A DNA stretch of 64,000 bases from Pholiota molesta (Eukaryota; Basidiomycota; Agaricomycetes; Agaricales; Strophariaceae). Both the position numbers and the translations under genes were made by a program. The DNA is taken from positions 173,827 to 237,826 of the forward strand of contig JACGCK010000069.1 in assembly GCA_014925825.1 (NCBI GenBank). Direction: 5' to 3'. The notes beneath the pieces are model-generated. The model was not told the DNA's origin and did not search any database. It saw nothing but the letters and a program-made list of their open reading frames with translations. This document shows positions 47,301-57,386 of the stretch, piece by piece (the first letter of the stretch is position 1; each line of letters begins with the position of its first letter).

Positions 47301-48830
47301 CGTATTTGTGTCGCTAATGATTCTATAGCTAAGTTAAATAATAGGCATGACATTGGGTCACCTTGTCTGACCCCCCTTGTTACCTTGTATGGTTGCCCTC
47401 TTTCTCCATTTATCATTACTTGAGTAAATGCTTCTTGGTATAGGGCTTGAACTGTGGAAATAAATCGGGCTGGGAAGCCTAGCTTATGCAATGTGTCCCA
47501 TATGAAGCGGTGGTGTATTTTATCATATGCTTTCTCCTGGTCAAGTAGAATAATCGCTCCATTTTCCTCAGCTATTTCGCATCGTGAAATCATCACGTGG
47601 GCTAAATCAGTGAGATCTTCTATGTGTCTATTAGCCATAAAGCCTGCTTGGTCTTTGTGAATTAGTTCAGGTACTGCATGGGCTAGTCTGATAGCCAGAG
47701 TCCTTGTTAATAATTTATAGTCGGCATTTAGTATAGTTATTGGTCTATAATTGCTTATTTCTGTTCGATCCTTTTTCTTATATATGGGGCACATCCATCC
47801 CTCTGAAAAGGATGAATTTTTTCTTATTCCTTGCTCCTCTATATTATTATAGACCATTTTTAATGTTTCTATTACATTAAATGTTGGTACACCCTTTTTT
47901 GTATTTGTGATTTGTCTATCATACAATGATTTCCAGAACTCATGCGGGATTCCATCTAATCCTGGTGAGATGCCATTTGGCAATTTCCTGATCGCCATTT
48001 CAATTTCTTCTGAGTCTATTTCCTTGTCAAGTTTTTCGACTATTGTTTTATCCAGAGTGTTCTTTAGGGGGGCTAGAATTTCGGTTTTACAGTTTGCATA
48101 GGTTTCATCGTCGAGCTGTTCGCCACTTGTCTGTAGGCTGTTGTGATAACTGGTTGCTATTTGCAACATTCCTTCAGTTGTTCGCTCATAGTCATCAGTG
48201 GTACCTGGCTTGCGAAGCATATAAAAGGTATCTCTAGGCTTTTTCACCTTATTTTCATTGATCCATGGCTTTCTTAATGACTCTCGGAAGACCCATCCGT
48301 TGACGTCTTCATTGTCTTTTGCCCTTTGATATCTTAGTTGGGTCAGGTGCTTTGCTTCAGATTCCAGCTCAGATTTCAGCAGCAATTTGTCCTCATTCGG
48401 TATGTTCGGGTCTTTGTGTATTTCCTGGACTTTACTTTTAATACTAGCAATTTTTTTATCTAGTCTTGGGATTTTTTCTCTGGCAATATTACGGATGGAT
48501 TTTACCAGTGTACTTTTCCAGTCCTGGAATAATTTCTGAGGACAAGTTAGGTCCTCCTCTCCTACTGGGGGATTTTTCATCTGCACCAAAAGATCCTGTC
48601 CAGACTGGTCTATTAGTTTCTTAACATCTTTATCCTTTAATAAATGAAGAGGAATACTCCATCTTCCTTTCCCTATAGTGGGGGCTATTGGATTATAGAT
48701 TTTTACAGATACCATTTTATGGTCTGTTTTAATTTCGGTGTGGTCTATCGCCCATTCATCACATCCGCCTTCAGGGTTTGATTTCCATTCCAATTTGTTA
48801 AGAGACATTCAAATAATTTTATACATCAAT
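44371..48830 (-). mobile_element. 5'-truncated Tad-like LINE (non-LTR retrotransposon)
   Basis: The element ends at the left in a 25-nt T run (44371-44395), which is its poly(A) tail on the minus strand. The 3' UTR spans about 44396-44584 and the ORF 44585-48808. The 5' end is cut inside the endonuclease domain. The right boundary lies between 48809 and 48850, almost touching the stop of FAD monooxygenase 1. I found no convincing target-site duplication. Confidence 0.8.
44585..48808 (-). CDS. LINE ORF2: reverse transcriptase and RNase H
   Basis: The frame is 1407 residues, open throughout, with an in-frame TGA right before the first ATG. The N-terminus keeps only the last endonuclease motif (EIKTDHKMVSVKI). 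The reverse transcriptase follows at about residues 250-560: ISPGLDGIPHEFWK, YRPITILNADYKLL, AIILLDQEKAYDK, GVRQGDPMSCLLFN and the catalytic FADD (TTLFADDTSVYL). A cysteine cluster, CKCNTC...CDSPHKC, comes next. RNase H is at about 980-1120: YTDGSCENN, NNVGELIAIL, FTDSQYAINN and KGHSGDKGNEEADKLA. A late CPECHELESMEHIQTEC forms a zinc-knuckle-like motif. The intact 4.2-kb frame suggests a young insertion. It cannot move by itself without the missing endonuclease. Confidence 0.9.
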   Translation of the reverse strand: MSLNKLEWKSNPEGGCDEWAIDHTEIKTDHKMVSVKIYNPIAPTIGKGRWSIPLHLLKDKDVKKLIDQSGQDLLVQMKNPPVGEEDLTCPQKLFQDWKSTLVKSIRNIAREKIPRLDKKIASIKSKVQEIHKDPNIPNEDKLLLKSELESEAKHLTQLRYQRAKDNEDVNGWVFRESLRKPWINENKVKKPRDTFYMLRKPGTTDDYERTTEGMLQIATSYHNSLQTSGEQLDDETYANCKTEILAPLKNTLDKTIVEKLDKEIDSEEIEMAIRKLPNGISPGLDGIPHEFWKSLYDRQITNTKKGVPTFNVIETLKMVYNNIEEQGIRKNSSFSEGWMCPIYKKKDRTEISNYRPITILNADYKLLTRTLAIRLAHAVPELIHKDQAGFMANRHIEDLTDLAHVMISRCEIAEENGAIILLDQEKAYDKIHHRFIWDTLHKLGFPARFISTVQALYQEAFTQVMINGERGQPYKVTRGVRQGDPMSCLLFNLAIESLATQIRESDLKGFNLPGQIDRLITTLFADDTSVYLSESDSFQDLTSILNKWCRVSGAKFNVEKTEILPIGTPEHRERVLATRQLNEGDEKIPQNIRIVEEGDHTRMLGAYIGNNTNAVSIWTPILEKIDENLARWAKGNPTQEGRRLIVNMEIGGRTQYLTRVQGMPIEVLRKLNKREISFMWDESKSMIKADTLKAAVKIGGRKLLDIQARNEAIELRRYQRYCAIGENRPRWAYVADEILKANAAHYMTNLDITSIKNITLQNIKLVPRSRVSPIPKLLAEMLKVKNKYNVIFNPPSIPENLKNDLPIWYHISETSRSAPEELPTPQSQTPKRRTNVNNLKEAVCLREYHEIQTVKEMKEYSMLLSSPDHKARKNCKCNTCKETRRKGCDSPHKCAKKANEIITKLPEKFKPCNNGVLTGTAHTSLDRQQNQPFWKQTEICSIEEGYRIFGVTKVIHPESVRPPVGEPITSQIPEVTVYTDGSCENNGHEDARAGAGIWFGENDPRNQAIRIPEPIEQSNNVGELIAILKAIEIVPTESKLNIFTDSQYAINNIHENGLRLEKQGWIDVANKNILQKIIASLRSRRGDTYFIKVKGHSGDKGNEEADKLAKEGAAKDIADNIDLRIPEDYDVEGAEFIALTQAELYRGIREMKEATLAPRRNTTIWLDIIRWASKDRWGIFPTDKLIWTSIRNPNIDKKIRAFLYRLIHGSLRIGPYWEKIPQYEFRALCPECHELESMEHIQTECQASGQETVWQLAQDLLRKRGIDFDDLRIGDIAGATIPNFKLPGGNQNAPLNRLYKIVMTESLYLIWLLRCEWRIDREEDPEKIHKPDEIVSRWRHRINRRIKLDQAMATKSAYKWKKITKDLVRKTWAGTLKNENSMPEDWIWMKGVLVGEDTVLRPPGRNR

Positions 48831-48849
48831 TCGGAGTCCGTACTCTTAT

Positions 48850-51490
48850 TTAAGCAGTCAAGGAATTTGTAAACTCTGGTAAGATTTCCATAAAATATGA
48901 TTCGATATCACGGACACCTTTCTTGTCAAGAGAAGACAAAGCCGCAACGTGGTTATCTGGCCTATTCAGAATAGCTGATTGCTTGAGTGCAAGTTCGCCG
49001 TATAGGCTTTTGCCATTTTCTCCCTGGGTAAAAAACAGCCTGCAACTAATTGAGCTATGATGAAAAAGAAAGTCAAAGATATGCGCACCTCTCGTAGCGA
49101 CCATGGATTATGGCTAATGGCAGTTCTAATGCCTCGATAGCGAGCGATGGTTTATTGTCAATAAGTACATATACCTCGATGAGCTTGCCAAGGCTAGGAA
49201 CATTTTTGAGCACTGAAATGAATCCCGTGCCAAAATTGTGCAACGTTTCGATTCCGCTACGAGTTGATATGTCCCCTGGGAGAACAAATAGTCTGAATTT
49301 TCCATCGAAAGGTGCAATATCTTGCAAGTTGAGCGGACGCCAGTCGTCAGAACGCACAATTTCCATTGATGGAAGCCGTTCCCCAATGAACAGCTTTCCT
49401 GCGAGTGATTGGCCCGATGTATTGATAAGAGATGACGAATACCGCAAGCCAATTCCACTGGAATTAGAAAAAAATAAGCAGTGTGACATATGTACACATA
49501 AGATCGACATACGACGCAAACATAATCTGCCGGTGCCATAGACTGTACTCGTAAACATACAGCCTAAGGCTTAAGTGTAGAGAGGGCGAAGCTACTCACT
49601 CCATATACTCCTGAGGAGCAACAGTCTGTCCAGAAAATAATTTGAAGATTTGCTGATCGAGCTTGATCAATTCCTCGCTAAAAGGTTTCCTCTCTGTTTC
49701 GTAAGTGTCCAGAATGTTCTGTTTGGCCCAGCCATTGGCTACGTATCCAATTTTCCAGGCTTAGATGACATGAATTTATGATTGATGAACTGAAAATACG
49801 ACAAATACCTAAGTTGAAGGTGTCAGACATCGAGGCATTTGCACCTTGTCCTGCTTTCGGTGAATGTGTATGGCCTGAAGTCGATTAGCAATTGAATTTA
49901 TACATATATAATCGAACGTACATGCATCTCCTGCAATGAATACCCGACCATGGCCAGAGAATCGTTCTGCGACGCGTTGGCTGACTAAAGTGGCGCCGCC
50001 GTTAGCTTCCATTCGTGATGCAAAATATCAAAATGAACACCTTGGAAGATGCTACACCATGTGGGATCTTGGATTTCCATCTTGTAGGGTTCAAACCCTC
50101 TCCGAAGAACCTAAAATACAGTTGATGGCTACTTGAATCGACGAAATCTGAGCCGTGTAACAAATTTAACTTGCCTTGGAAATGGTATCCATCGCATCTG
50201 CATTCTGATCATCTGCTTGGTTTCCTTCCCCAAGCATGACATAGACCCGTGCGGTACCATTGGGTCTTGGTAAATACTGTAATGCGTGCGCGTGAGTGCT
50301 GAGATTTAATATATCACGATTTCGCTTGATTATCATACTGACCCCAAGAGCACCAGCAAGAGGAGATTGTATTATGTTCTTGGCTCGTGGCGTTGGAAAG
50401 TTAGTCAAGGGCGTGAAGTCGATGACGCCCCACTTGAGATCTACGTAGAATGTAATTCAGAAGAGACACATCGGGCAGACACGTAGAACTTAACCTGTCT
50501 GTTCGCCCTCCATGGCAATATGAAGCTGCTTCCTAGTCCACGATTTGCCGCCTATGATATCGATAGTATTGATCAATGGCGAACATGAAGGAAATTTATA
50601 AGCGGCATATTACCGTCGCATCCAATAACAAACTTAGTTGAAATCGTATCTTTGCGCTTGATAATTCCTTCGATAAGGGCAGGGTCGCTACGGGACTCTT
50701 GAGATAATTTGTTTCTCTTCAAGATATCTTCGTCGAGCCATGAGGCGTTGACCTGGTTATAAGAAGTAAGTAATGAGGTATTATTTGAGAAGCGACACCA
50801 CACCCACCTGAATAGGATACTCTTCATCTGGAGATTTGGAAATCGCCATTGAAGAAGGAACAACAGGATAATCCGGAGAAACACCATTCTTGAGCAGCTG
50901 GGCTCCAAGAATGCTCTCAATAATATCTATACGTGCTAGTACCTATCTCTGAGTGGTTAAAAAGGCTTCTGTTTATATGCCACCGAAACGTCAAACCTCA
51001 TATTGGTACCTTGCAGAAGGGACAGGAATATTCAGCCCTTGAGACTTATGCTAAAATCCCAATTAACCAATATTCGTATGCAAGTCTGCTCACTTGCCTT
51101 GATTCCATCTTTGCGCTCATTTGGTACATATGTAACCTATCTCATAATGTCAGATAATGGTGTCGTTGTCATTGTTAAGGAGGGAAATTACCATCCTATA
51201 CACATGTTCACTCTGCTCGCGTAACGACTTGCCAATGCCAAGGCTTTCCCAGATCTCAAGCATACGAGGCTGGATTCCGTCTGCTTGCCCCGAAGTCTCA
51301 TTGGGCATACTAAGTGATGCATGAATACTCGTCAGCCACATTGGAATAAGTGATACTTAAAAGCAGCGTACCGTCGATCGATTATCTTCACTTTCAAATT
51401 CATCGTGGTCAGAATGAGTCCAGCCATGAGTCCAGATGGACCTGCCCCAATGATAAGGACATCAACGTTGCTATGAGTAGTTGAGAGCAT
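48850..51490 (-). CDS. FAD-dependent monooxygenase 1 (phenol 2-monooxygenase type)
   Basis: This is a multi-exon gene. The start, MLSTTHSNVDVLIIGAGPSG, carries the FAD dinucleotide motif GxGxxG. The next exon gives MPNETSGQADGIQPRMLEIW. RVAERFSGHGRVFIAGDA splices to CHTHSPKAGQGANASMSDTF; the GD motif binds the FAD ribityl and pyrophosphate. The C-terminal part (GERLPSMEIV, WRPLNLQDIAP) is the thioredoxin-like domain of phenol hydroxylases, ending in ILNRPDNHVAALSS and the stop at 48850. The reaction would be NAD(P)H-dependent hydroxylation of an aromatic ring. The middle exons (50500-50920) are less certain. The 3' end abuts the LINE, so its natural 3' UTR may be replaced. Confidence 0.8.
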
Positions 51491-54439
51491 CGATGCTTGG
51501 GGACACAGTAAAATGTGAATGAGTCAGTGAAGTATACTTGGGATATTTGAGGTACTTGGATTCCAAAATAAAATAGAATTAATTCGATACTTGGAAGATA
51601 TTTATTGCAGAGCCCAGACCCAGTGTTCTGTTTGCGCACTACTAAGCCTTCTGTCATGGGGTTTTAGTACCATCAGACGTTTCAAACTCGAACAATAATA
51701 CGAGTTCAGTGTTTCTCGGTCGAGAATGCTATTTACATGTCGCTCCCACACAGCACAGATTCAATCGCCTGTAGAGTCGTTTCCGCTGAATATCAGCAAG
51801 CCAAGATCTAAGAATTCTCCGAGCCATCAGTTGTCTATAGCTAGCATAGAGCAATCATACAGTTCTATCAGAAAACCCCCAAACTCCTGGAGTTCTGACA
51901 AATCCAGACTTTGTGTGTCCCTCGGTGGTGTACACCGATCTAAGAAGCAGGAGCCAGGTATACTACACTTCCCAGCCCTGATTAGATCGCGTCGATATAT
52001 CTCTATATTTCCGCATGATGCATCCGTGATAAATCATCGTGTTCGCCGCAGCAAGAAGAATGGTATAATAGTACGGATCACCTTCTCACTCGATATATTT
52101 ATATTTATGCCATACCATTTCTCAGTATATCCGGTATATGCAATTATGCTTGTGGCATGTTCCGAAGAGCAAGCCTGATGAATCAATTTTCTTCCCCTGC
52201 TTTCCATCCCGCTTTTTATCATATTGTAGCGCCCATAGTGCGTGATTTCGGTAAATCGATTCATAGCTGACCGTACTTCCCTCAGATGGATCGTGTGACC
52301 CGACTTCGATTCTGACTCTGTCGGCCCATTGTCGAGATCATTGTCATTGATTCATTGCCGAACGTACTACATTGCTTTCCTTGGAAATAGTATCAATTTG
52401 TAATACGCTGAATAACACTAATGCCTTGGGATTATCATCAGTGACAGGTATCTAAACGTGTAGTAGCGTGCATTGGCGTGCTTCAAGCGTACACGCTAGA
52501 TGTATCAGCGCTATAGAGCGCGCGCTAGCGTGCGCAAACGCATGCCAAGCTTGCGCACGCATGCTACGTGTACGCCAGCACGCCAGCGTGCGTCCGTGCA
52601 TCAGCGATTGTTGGCCGATACTTACTCCAGAGAAGTATTTGATACAAACAAAGTATTTTCAGAGCGCTCCCACTGATGCCATATAGCGTGAGCTCGCCCA
52701 TTTATCATCTCCTTTCTGACGAGCTAGTGAATAGTATCGTTATATCAGCTATTTTTTGAGTGGAAGAGATGGATGGGGCATGAGGGCGGCGGCTGGAAGG
52801 GCGGCGGCTGGAAGGGCGGGGTCACAAGTCGTCGTCGTCGTAGCTGGGATGCGCTAGCCAGACAGGGCAGAGGCCGACGAACCGTTCGCAGTCCGTGGCG
52901 CTTCGCAATAGATCGATTGTCATCTATTATTTGGTCTGTTTTGAGAGACTAGCTTCGCAGGTCGTGGTTATGCATTGTTGTTCGTCGGCCGCCGCGGGCA
53001 GCGTTTTCGCCGTACACCGTCCGCCGGTCGTGGTCGTTCTTGGTCCGACATTCATCGTCCATCAGTTGTCCATCCGTCTTTGGACAGGGTGGTGGCGGCA
53101 GCGGGTGCTGGTGATATTGAGCAGAAAAACAGTGAAGCAGGGCCGCTGTGGGGGCAGTGGCGAGAAGGGCGGCAGTGGGTGTAATGGGGTCGTCGTAGTA
53201 GCTGGGATGCGCTAGCCACAAGATGCAGAAGCCGACAAACGAGCCCCAAACTCGTTCATCATGGATCAGCCGTGTCGAAGGCGGAGGTGGAAGTCCGTGG
53301 TGTAGGATGGTGGCGGCGTCGAGAATGGTGGTACTTAGAACGGGTGAAAACGACTCGTTGCCGCCGGGGCCCGGGAGAGGGTTGCCACAGATGAACTGGC
53401 GAACGAGCATAGTGATCCTGCGTCATTGCAGTGCCCACGTTAAGATTGGAGGGTGGAGGCGATGTTGAAGCCGGCAGTAAACAGGTAGCTGCTCGTTCGT
53501 CGTTGAAGAGGGCGCAGGCGGCGCAGCCATGTATCCATATCCTGTCAGTAAGTGCCCAATAAAAGGTGACAAAGAACGAACCTGGATCGAACAAAGATAT
53601 TGTCAGGATCTTCTACCAAGCGAAATTCCTCGTCTGAGCACCATGACACAAGCCTCGGATGACCTTGTACCATTTTCCAAAGAATCCTGACACCAACGAG
53701 CTCGATGCTGAGGGCGAGAGCCAGCCATGCATGGAGGGTGAGAGGAGGAGAGAGGGGTTGATCAAAGCAGGCGCGCAGGGAACGGCCCGACTGCCAGCCG
53801 TATGTTGCCGGTACGGTAACATTTAAATCTTCTTCAAGATTTCCCACTTCGAGGGTATCCCGCCCCAGAAAAAGCAGTTTTCTCAATATATATACCTCAT
53901 CCAGAATTTATTTTCAATGTTGTTAACCAGATAACTGTGTCCATGCAGATTTCGCGCGCTCTTCAAGTTGGCGTACCATTTGATTGTCACATAACCCGAA
54001 ACTTCAACAGACTTGAGGCCAAGGCCTGGCCACTATACCTTCACGAAGTCTTAGACGGTTAATTTTGACACATTGTTCAATATACTTAGTTTATATATCA
54101 GCGAAAAAAAATTGGGATTATGAGCCTCTTCCCTGTTTCTATATTACCTCAAAAGTCGGCGCTTTTGATATGTGAACTTTACATTTTAATCGGAGCTTAA
54201 ATCACATAAGCGTGTGCCCGCGGCAGGCCAGCGGTGCAAATTGGTGCAAGCCACTGGACACGCACACGGACGCATGGTCACGCCAAAAGGTACTATAGTC
54301 GCCCGCTTGGCATGTAAACGTGCGTTCTTTGGTACCCCATAACGAAGAGAATCGGAAGTAAACATGTGCATATATTCCATAAATTTCTACAAGTTTCAAG
54401 TTGCTAAAGTGTTGATATCATGGAATCATGAATCGCCGT
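51491..54439. other. Intergenic between the two monooxygenases
   Basis: A GCGTGC/GCACGC-rich island lies at 52465-52605, with a weaker one at 54205-54290. An imperfect direct repeat (AGCTGGGATGCGCTAGCCA) occurs at 52842-52860 and 53200-53218. A minus-strand frame at 53545-53886 (SWCSDEEFRLVEDPDNIF) and one at 52949-53410 look like fragments of coding sequence but are unassigned. Confidence 0.4.
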
Positions 54440-56552
54440 TTAGACTGTCACCCCTACTCTCACAAAATACTCGTTGATTCCATTGACACCGAATGTAAAA
54501 GCTCCAATGATTCCATCAGGTCGGATAGTGACGTAGGTGCTCCGATTCGCGTCGATGTGGTAGGACGCACGCGAGGTATCCTGGGAGTCCACGAGATATC
54601 TGACACCTTTGCCTTGAGTCTGTTTATCAGAGGATTTATCACCGAGAACAACAATAAACTGAATCAAGCCCGCATCGATGATCGACTGAACCGCTGATAG
54701 CTGCTCAATTGGGGATGATCCCGAGGAGGGGAAGATTAAGACGAGGTGGGAAGGTGCATCGCGGAGAAGACTAAATAAATTGGTAGTCTCGCCTGAGCCT
54801 CCCGTGAGCCCTCCGATGTATGGAGCACGGTCGCCTGCGCGAATTTGGTTTTCCAGGAGATCATAGGGAGTCGCGTCTTGGATTGCTTCCTTGTCGTTTC
54901 GTTCATCGTATATGATATTGCTCCAGCGGTAATTTATGCCCAGCTGAAGGAGCTTTCTGGAGCGTTGCATTGGATCGCGCTGAGTATTGTTGGCTTCTGG
55001 CGTCTCCAACGCGGTGGCGGGAATATGCGGAAAGGCTCTGGCATGGAGCGCGCTGGATAAACTTAACATCTCCGCCACAACGGGCATTCGCTCTGTTTCA
55101 TAAGATTTGAGAAGCGTATAAGATGCCTCTCCGTTCATAACCAAGGCTAGCTTCCATGCAAGATTAAGCTATGACGGTCGGTTAGAGTTTCGTATTTTTT
55201 CGAGGTGTATTGAACTTACAGCATCCTGCATTGCAGTATTAGTGCCTTGGCCGCCGGTAGGAGAGTGACAATGAGCAACGTCTGGGACGTAGTTCAATAT
55301 GTATTCGCAGTAGTATATAAATCGGCACCCACCACCCGCCAGGAAGACACGTCCGACGGAGAATTTGTCGGACATCCTTATGTTGGCTCTATTACGATGT
55401 TAGGAACGCGTCCTGATGTCGAGATCAATCTAGTAACTAGAACTTACTTCCATTCGCTCATGTACTCCGCCGTCTCCAATTTAACGTCATCCCGACCTGT
55501 GATAGAATTAAACAACTGTTGTGTTCCTGCGAGATCCATGGGTATATCCTTCGGGAGAGACCCTCCCAAAGATTGCATATGGAAAAGCGGCGCAGGATAT
55601 ATGGGCTTCAGAGAAGTTCTGCAATATGTTTAGCATGTGCATAGCATATAGAGACAGTGTATCTTACGCAGCTTTAGCGAAATCGCCCCATCGATGCCAA
55701 TACTAGTTATAGTTGTTTAGCATTTTACAAGTCAGTAGTTCAATAAATGAAATGGACGCTCACCTCCCTGCTAAATCCAGGTACTTCAACGTTCGCAGTC
55801 CACATTCTATCAGCCTCTTTAGTTTCTCCGAGGAACGAGACTCCAATCAGGTGACGGGAACGACCTGGTGAAGTACGCATGAAGATAGCAAATGATAGAA
55901 GAAAAAGCATGTTTCACCTTTCGCTCCGTCTGCAGCCACAACGTAACTACAGTCTATGGAAATTTCTTTCTTGCTTTGTACGACTTCGACGGTGGCAGTC
56001 GCTTTAGAGTCGTCCTGAGAAATACCGTTGAGGCGCATTCCCATCTCGACCTCGCATCCATATTCTTGTAGATGTTGACGGAGGATGATCTCAAGCTGCG
56101 CTTGACTAACGGAAGCGGTTTTCCTCTGTAATTCAGACTTATCAACGCGATAGAAGGGTTGAATGATGTCGATATTCAACCTACAAATGGGATGGCTGGA
56201 CTCTCTTCTGCTTGCTCAGACCAGTCAAATGCCTTGAGGATGGTTTTGCCATCTGCTCCGTATACCGCCATCTGCAATGGGCCCGTGTCAATCTTGAAGA
56301 GATCATTTTCGGCGCCGAGAATTGCGAGCAGCTCTTGAGTTCGAGGCTATAATACGGTAAGCAAGTGTGTAGGCTCATAATCATCATTACACGCACGAGA
56401 ATGGCCGTTCCACGAATCCCAGCGTGCAATTGAACGGATTGCTCAATAATGCGAACATTCACGCCGTTTTGAGCCAGGTACAATGCCGTAGTGAGGCCCG
56501 TAGGACCTGCGCCAACAACAAGCACCGGAAGCTGTTTGGGAGCGGTAGACAT
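54440..56552 (-). CDS. FAD-dependent monooxygenase 2 (phenol hydroxylase/MhpA type)
   Basis: The ATG at 56552 starts MSTAPKQLPVLVVGAGPTGL with the GxGxxG FAD motif; an in-frame ATG at 56582 is an alternative start. Exons continue with PRTQELLAILGAENDLF, the substrate region SQAQLEIILRQHLQEYG, CSYVVAADGAKG (DG motif), and KFSVGRVFLAGD, which splices to VAHCHSPTGGQGTNTAMQDA. NLAWKLALVMNGEASYTLL follows, then a long C-terminal thioredoxin-like domain (AGDRAPYIGGL, THLVLIF-like core) to the stop at 54440. The role is aromatic hydroxylation. It lies head to head with DUF6534 copy C, so the 0.8-kb space between them may be a shared promoter region. That space is also found at copy A, where the monooxygenase is missing. 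Confidence 0.85.
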
Positions 56553-56582
56553 CTGGAAAGAAAGAGAGCGTAAGGTAGACAT

Positions 56583-57386
56583 TATTTGTGAGCGGCGGTG
56601 AATACTGACCGAGCTGAAACAGTCTTGATTTCTGTAGCACGTTGAGCCAATGAAGAAACCGGTAGATACTGGCTTGATGACAAGCTGGATGATGCTTCTT
56701 AACCATTTATACTTTCTTAATTCTCAAATTTCCGAAACCCCATGGCTAACAGGTTGCACATTAGTCATACATACGAGTAGCTTGCGATGGTGTGCATTTC
56801 CCGCACTTCGAAGATGGACAAATCTGATCATTCCACACAATGATGAACACCAAAATTAGCAGCTTCACCTACCCGAGGTAAAGGCGCTCAAGCATCACTG
56901 AGAACAGTACTTCTGAGAATAAATAACACTGGTAGCTCTATGGTCGCTGGAATTGCTCAAGCAGTAAGAGATTTATATAGAACATATCAGTATCTGATTA
57001 TTCTGTCTAGATGCATCAATCGCCGCGGATAGAAGAGAGCGCTAAATAAAACGATTACAGTGATGAACGAGAAGAAGCACTTCTTTGCAATGTGCGTGAC
57101 TGTAGCCGACGGATCTCAAGATAGACATAAATAAAAACGCCCACAAAGGGCAGTGGATTGTGGATTAAGTATAGACGTCTTTTTCACCGCAATACCCTTT
57201 GGAATGAAGTAAGTTTGATGAGCAGCATATGCAGCGGCAACCTTTGTTACCTGATTGATGAACCCTACCTGACATTTGTGCGTTCAGTCTAAGCGTGAGA
57301 GCGGATAAGATCGGTGAGGTAGAGCGGAGAGTAGTTAAATACGTAGAATACAAGGCAGGGATGTAACTCGTGTCCACACTTGAGTC
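56583..57386. promoter_or_regulatory. Divergent intergenic region between monooxygenase 2 and DUF6534 copy C
   Basis: The whole region is conserved, in reverse complement, at 3600-4495, and its DUF6534-proximal part at 29230-29879. The conservation suggests common control elements, but no factor site can be named. Confidence 0.45.

Noticed and set aside
48809..48850. Target-site duplication for the LINE
   Set aside because: The sequence right of the 5' end was compared with the flank left of the T run (44340-44370); no repeat longer than four bases stood out.
50075..50100. tRNA-like T-loop (GGGTTCAAACCC)
   Set aside because: There is no A box or acceptor stem at the right spacing, and the stretch is an exon of FAD monooxygenase 1.
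52949..53410. 153-residue minus-strand frame between the monooxygenases
   Set aside because: Pro/His-rich, no domain, overlapping several other frames. It could be a fragment but is not supported as a gene.
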